Assembly: GCA_945905745.1 (NCBI GenBank) | Contig: CAMDQF010000002.1 | Coordinates: 1-57,504 of the forward strand | DNA: 57,504 nucleotides | From: Litorilinea aerophila | Lineage (GTDB): Bacteria; Chloroflexota; Anaerolineae; Caldilineales; Caldilineaceae | Direction: 5' to 3' | Shown: one piece after another, positions 54,117-57,504 of the stretch | Numbering within the stretch: the stretch's first letter is position 1 | Layout of the letters: each line of letters opens with the position of its first letter | Made by a program: the position numbers and the translations under genes | The notes under the pieces: generated by a model | Seen by the model: only the letters and a program-made list of their open reading frames with translations | What the model was told of the DNA's origin: nothing | The model's database searches: none

Positions 54117-54268
54117 CGTAGGTTGGGTGAATGGCGGTCCCGCCAACAGCGAACGCCCCGCCAGCAGTCCAGCCATTCACCCAACACGCCGGACGACGAT
54201 CCGTTGGGTTCTCGCCGCACACGCATCGGGACGATCGACGATCCCCGGCGGCGAGAACCCAACCTACG
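54117..54268. repeat. Composite two-hairpin repeat bounded by CGTAGGTTGGGT
   Basis: Outer ends CGTAGGTTGGGT (54117-54128) and ACCCAACCTACG (54257-54268) are perfect complements. Inside are two hairpins: GTTGGGTGAATGGC/GCCATTCACCCAAC (54122-54185) and GTTGGGTTCTCGCCGC/GCGGCGAGAACCCAAC (54203-54263). Related GTAGGTTGGGT repeats occur in many bacteria, from memory. Confidence 0.85.
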
Positions 54269-54286
54269 CATTTCCGGGGGGATGCA

Positions 54287-54323
54287 CAAAGGGCTGTCTC
54301 AAAAGATGAGACAGCCCTTTGCT
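54287..54323. terminator. Hairpin at the end of the third sugar-binding protein gene
   Basis: CAAAGGGCTGTCTC, 7-nt loop, GAGACAGCCCTTTG: perfect 14-bp stem 30 bp beyond the stop of the minus-strand gene. Only a short TTTG tail. Confidence 0.7.
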
Positions 54324-54352
54324 TGCAATCTTGACTCACATATTACCCGGAA

Positions 54353-55945
54353 TTATTCGCCTTTATTAGCCTTCCAGGCTTCGTATTGGGTCTCAATCTC
54401 GGCAATGACGATGTCGAGACCGGCAGCCTTCAAGGCGTCAATGAACTTGGGCAGCTCAACCGACGGATCCACATAGCCGGTGCGCAGGGCTCGGCTCACA
54501 CCGTCGGAGACGGCATTGAGAGCGGTCAGCTCAGCAGCCACAGGGTCCGTGCGGAAGCGGAAGCCAAGCGAGGCGTGATCGACCGAACCGTCGGCGTAGT
54601 CGATCAGCATCTGGTTCTTGTTGGGGTCTTCCTTGTTGGTAACAGCCTGGAGCAGCGTGTTGCCGACTGTCCACGCGCCGGCGTGTGCGCCATACCAGGC
54701 ACTGTTGATCAGGTTGACACGACCATCGGCTTCAGAGGCCCAGTGGGTGCCCTCTAGGCCAAAGAGCATCATGTTGACCAGTTTGGGGTCGCTGTGCATC
54801 AGGTTGAGGTACTTCATCGCTTCGACAGGATGCTCGGAAAGCAGAGGAATGGCAAACATCGAGCCACCGGAGTGGGTGGTGATGTTGACCTTGGGCTGGG
54901 AATAGATTTCGCCCAGGCGCAAGTCCGCATTGCCGGAAGCGTTCACCAACTCCTGGGCTTTGATGTTGCTGCCCTTCAGGGGTTGGGATTCGACGAAGAA
55001 TTTGCCAGCGTTGCGCAGTTCGTCCGTGTTGAAGGTGGTCAGACCGGCGTCGGGATGAATCCACCCCTTCTGGTTCCATTCGTAGACGGTTTGTGTGTAC
55101 TCTTTGGCCCAGTCCGATTCCATGACGCTGACGACCCGCTCGTCGAAGACGCCACTGGCATCCGGCGCATAGAGCATACTGATCAGACCAGAATCGACAC
55201 CACTGGCAAAGCCCGGCACAAAGGGCTGGAAGCCACCGCTGCCGTTGGTCAGGTAGGGATACTCATCCGGGCGGGCGGCCTTGGCCTTTTCCAGCCAGGG
55301 TTCCAGATCACGCAGGCTCTTGATGGCGGCCGCGTCGGCTTCGGTGAAACCGATCTCCTCAGCCACAGCCACGTTGTAGATAAAGCCTTCGGGAACGGTC
55401 AACTCTTTGTTGGTGGGCACGGCGTAGTTGACACCGTCGATCTGGGTGCCGGTGATGAAGGCTGGGTTCAGACCGGTCAGAATATCCTGGCCGTACTCTT
55501 CCAGCAGATTGCCATATTCGCCATCGTCATCGTTCAACGGGCGGAACATTTCCTGGGTTGCCAATTGCATATAGTTGCGCCAATCAGCGGTGAAGAAAAG
55601 ATCGACCTTCTCACCGGCCTGCAGGGCGGTCACTGCTTTGGTGTCCCAATCGCCCCAGCCAACGATGTGGAAGGAGATGTTGGCCCCAATCATCGGTTCG
55701 ATGTACTCATTGATGGCAGCTTCGACCAGGGGGCGCTGATCCGTATCGCCGTTGCCAATCCAGTAGAAATCGAGGGTGACGACTTCGCCGCTGGCCGTAG
55801 TGCCTGCCGGTTGTTCGGCAGCAGGCTGTGCGGCGGGTGCATCGGCTGGCGCGGCCGGCGCGGCGGCTGGCGCACAACCAGCGAGCGCCGTCACCAACAG
55901 GCTCACCAGCAGTAAAAATGAGATAAGCTTTCGTTGCATCTTCAT
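54353..55945 (-). CDS. Extracellular solute-binding protein (LplA/DUF3502 type)
   Basis: 530 residues. Sec-type signal LISFLLLVSLLVTALAGC with lipobox LAGC, then an Ala/Pro linker. Core: VTLDFYWIGNGDTDQRPLVEAAINEYI and GDWDTKAVTALQAGEKVDLFFTADW. C-terminal region with DHASLGFRFRTDPVAAELTALNAVSDGVSRALRTGYVD and FIDALKAAGLDIVIAEIETQYEAWK matches the DUF3502 domain of oligosaccharide-binding proteins paired with LplB/LplC permeases, which are encoded upstream. Ligand probably a complex polysaccharide fragment. Confidence 0.92.
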   Translation of the reverse strand: MKMQRKLISFLLLVSLLVTALAGCAPAAAPAAPADAPAAQPAAEQPAGTTASGEVVTLDFYWIGNGDTDQRPLVEAAINEYIEPMIGANISFHIVGWGDWDTKAVTALQAGEKVDLFFTADWRNYMQLATQEMFRPLNDDDGEYGNLLEEYGQDILTGLNPAFITGTQIDGVNYAVPTNKELTVPEGFIYNVAVAEEIGFTEADAAAIKSLRDLEPWLEKAKAARPDEYPYLTNGSGGFQPFVPGFASGVDSGLISMLYAPDASGVFDERVVSVMESDWAKEYTQTVYEWNQKGWIHPDAGLTTFNTDELRNAGKFFVESQPLKGSNIKAQELVNASGNADLRLGEIYSQPKVNITTHSGGSMFAIPLLSEHPVEAMKYLNLMHSDPKLVNMMLFGLEGTHWASEADGRVNLINSAWYGAHAGAWTVGNTLLQAVTNKEDPNKNQMLIDYADGSVDHASLGFRFRTDPVAAELTALNAVSDGVSRALRTGYVDPSVELPKFIDALKAAGLDIVIAEIETQYEAWKANKGE

Positions 55946-56085
55946 ACTCCTATATTGACTGAAGGTCTCTTATATGGTCCATCCATACAAGTCTTGACTC
56001 AAAAGCGGTTGCGACAAAGAACGATTCGGTTCAGGCGTAAGCACGCCGGAATATATTTGTCATCAACCGGCAGTAACAAGGATTT

Positions 56086-57054
56086 TTACCCCTTGATAGC
56101 GCCAACCGTAAGGCCCTTGATGAAGTACCTCTGGAAGAAAGGATAGGCCAGGATAATCGGGCCGATGGTCACGACTGCCATAGCCATCCGGAAAGTCTGG
56201 GACGGAAGCTCGGATACATTGACCAATCCCTGCATCTTGTCCGCGTTCTCCAGCAGGAAGCGGATATTATTCAAAGTTGTGTAAATGGTGAATTGCAGAC
56301 TGTAATATTGGGCATCGTCCACCAATAACAAGCAGTTGAAAAAGTTGTTCCAAATCCCAATCGCGCTGAAGAGGGCAACCGTCGCCAGACCTGGCACAGA
56401 CAAAGGCACGACAATCTGGAGGAAAGTACGCCATTCGCCAGCCCCATCAATGCGGGCTGCTTCGATGATCTCGGAGGGCACATTCATTTTGTAGAAGGTG
56501 CGCATCACAATCACCCAGAAGGGGCTGAAAGCAGAAGGGAGAAAGAGTGCCCATAAGGAGTTTTGCAGGAGAAGAACCTGGCGCGTCACCATATAATAGG
56601 AGACAAGTCCGCCGCTGAAAAGCATTGTGAAAAATGCAAAGAAGGTGAAAAAACTCCCGAATTTGAAATTATCTCTGGAAAGAGGGTATGCGTACAAACC
56701 GACCATTACGACAGAGAGGGCTGTGCCAGCCACCGTAGAAATGATCGTATTTTTGTAGGCGGTCATCACAATCGATCCCTGGCTGAAGAGGAAACGATAG
56801 GCCATCCCCGAAAAGGCTTCCGGCCACAGGCGGTATCCATTGGCCGCCAGGGAGGCTTCTGATGTGATGGAGGAGATGAAAATCACGTAGAAGGGGATCA
56901 ATGTCAAAATGCTAAAAAAGCCCAGAATGAGATTGAGTGTCAGGTTCGTCGATGGCGTAACGGCAAGCACATCTCTCTCCGCCTTCGTTTTTGGTGACGA
57001 GGCTTTTCTTTGCATTTGCCGCGGATTAGACTCGACAGTCACAGACATCTTCAT
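56086..57054 (-). CDS. Carbohydrate ABC transporter permease (LplC-like)
   Basis: 322 residues from ATG 57054 (AAAGGATTC just upstream); ATG 57048 is alternative, and the frame extends to 57126 through repeat DNA. Helices: LNLILGFFSILTLIPFYVIFISSIT, TIISTVAGTALSVVMVGLYAYPLSR. EAA loop EIIEAARIDGAGEWRTFLQIVVPLSVPGLATVALF; C-terminus FFQRYFIKGLTVGAIKG. Partner of the next permease. Confidence 0.92.
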   Translation of the reverse strand: MKMSVTVESNPRQMQRKASSPKTKAERDVLAVTPSTNLTLNLILGFFSILTLIPFYVIFISSITSEASLAANGYRLWPEAFSGMAYRFLFSQGSIVMTAYKNTIISTVAGTALSVVMVGLYAYPLSRDNFKFGSFFTFFAFFTMLFSGGLVSYYMVTRQVLLLQNSLWALFLPSAFSPFWVIVMRTFYKMNVPSEIIEAARIDGAGEWRTFLQIVVPLSVPGLATVALFSAIGIWNNFFNCLLLVDDAQYYSLQFTIYTTLNNIRFLLENADKMQGLVNVSELPSQTFRMAMAVVTIGPIILAYPFFQRYFIKGLTVGAIKG

Positions 57055-57097
57055 GAATCCTTTTCTGAACAGACTACACGATCGGTTGACACCGATA

Positions 57098-57180
57098 AAG
57101 ACGAACGCAGAGGTCGCAAGCGGCACAGGGGACGCAGATTGAATCCGTGCTTTCCGTGCCGTCCGTGTTCTATTTACACA
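57098..57180. repeat. Word-repeat element (CGCAGAGGTCGCAAGCGGC class)
   Basis: CGCAGAGGTCGCAAGCGGC, GACGCAGATTGAATCCGTG and CGTGCCGTCCGTGTTC. The first word set is shared with 21050-21065. It fills the gap between two permease genes. Confidence 0.65.
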
Positions 57181-57188
57181 GCAGTTCC

Positions 57189-57504
57189 CTAGAACAATGC
57201 CAATTCAGGTCTGGTTCTGCGCACAATAAAATTCGTGATCAGAATCAAAAAGAAGCCGAAAACGGATTGCAGGAATGCGGCTGCAGCGGGATAGCCAAGC
57301 GGTGTGGCGCTGCGCAACATACTATAGACAAAAACGTCCAGCGTATAGGTGACATCCTTCACCAGGGCTGCGCCATTGGGGAGGGTGTAGAACATATCGA
57401 AATCCGAACCGAGAATCCGGCCTACAGCCAGAATCTGCAGGAGGACAATCACCGGCATCAGGTGGGGCAGCGTAATGCTGGTGAATTGCTTCCACTTTCC
57501 TGCG
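57189..57504 (-). CDS. Carbohydrate ABC transporter permease (LplB-like), 5' end outside the window
   Basis: The frame is open to the window edge: upstream of the internal ATG at 57458 the codons read AGKWKQFTSITLPHL, part of the EAA loop (DGA-GKWKQF---TLPHL). Then MPVIVLLQILAVGRILGSDFDMFYTLPN and the last helix SVFGFFLILITNFIVRR. Only the C-terminal third is present. It pairs with the LplC-like protein. Confidence 0.9.
   Translation of the reverse strand, partial: AGKWKQFTSITLPHLMPVIVLLQILAVGRILGSDFDMFYTLPNGAALVKDVTYTLDVFVYSMLRSATPLGYPAAAAFLQSVFGFFLILITNFIVRRTRPELALF

Overview
The window reads as chromosomal DNA of a Chloroflexota bacterium (Anaerolineae/Caldilineae type). This is an inference from gene content. 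The evidence is a LysW-carrier alpha-aminoadipate lysine cluster, a radical SAM protein with a Cys-Sec-Ala-Glu-Pro tail, many Tat/lipobox solute-binding proteins, and intergenic heptad repeats that translate as IRNTQYA-like peptides, which I remember from that phylum. GC content is moderately high. I see no rRNA, tRNA, CRISPR array or intact transposase gene.

Layout. (1) 1-13.9 kb, + strand: lysine biosynthesis by the AAA/LysW route, in the order homocitrate synthase (5' end outside the window), homoaconitase large and small subunits, homoisocitrate dehydrogenase, LysW, LysX, LysY, LysZ, LysJ. Uma2, Nudix, GNAT, PlsY, methyltransferase, DUF402 and membrane-protein genes are interspersed. (2) 13.9-21 kb, +: an AbrB/PIN toxin-antitoxin pair and housekeeping genes (nucleotidyltransferase, lipoprotein, short asparaginase, methyltransferase, Nudix, cytochrome P450, DoxX-like). 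(3) 21-26.7 kb, -: VOC protein, epimerase, nicotinate phosphoribosyltransferase, Rpn-type nuclease and a selenocysteine-containing radical SAM protein whose reading frame continues through UGA. (4) 26.7-28.9 kb: a possible small RNA with a strong terminator, a YhcH-family gene, a hypothetical gene and a lipoprotein. (5) 29-43 kb, -: a complete dipeptide-type ABC operon, two carbohydrate ABC operons (binding protein plus two permeases, no ATPase), and the remnant of another peptide-transporter ATPase. (6) 43-44.1 kb: a divergent promoter/operator region and a LacI-family regulator gene destroyed by a 125-bp MITE-like element. (7) 44-57.5 kb: dehydrogenases, PrsW protease, phosphodiesterase, UPF0175/DUF3368 pair, MFS transporter, HicB-patatin operon, a VIT/VWA protein, and a third carbohydrate ABC operon running off the window.

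The most unusual feature is a set of about 25 short elements, mostly intergenic, each built from degenerate tandem words of 7 nt (one class 8-10 nt) whose two arms are roughly complementary. The words differ from site to site but the period and hairpin plan are shared. Some elements form the start or stop of a gene. One lies in frame inside homoaconitase, and a similar stretch lies inside homoisocitrate dehydrogenase. The latter gene also has an in-frame UAA cutting off its conserved C-terminus.

How the genes work together: the lysine genes convert 2-oxoglutarate and acetyl-CoA to alpha-aminoadipate, which is then carried on LysW and turned into lysine. The ABC systems import peptides and sugars, with the sugar permeases presumably sharing an ATPase encoded elsewhere. 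The LacI remnant once probably repressed the adjacent sugar operon, whose promoter still carries operator-like palindromes.
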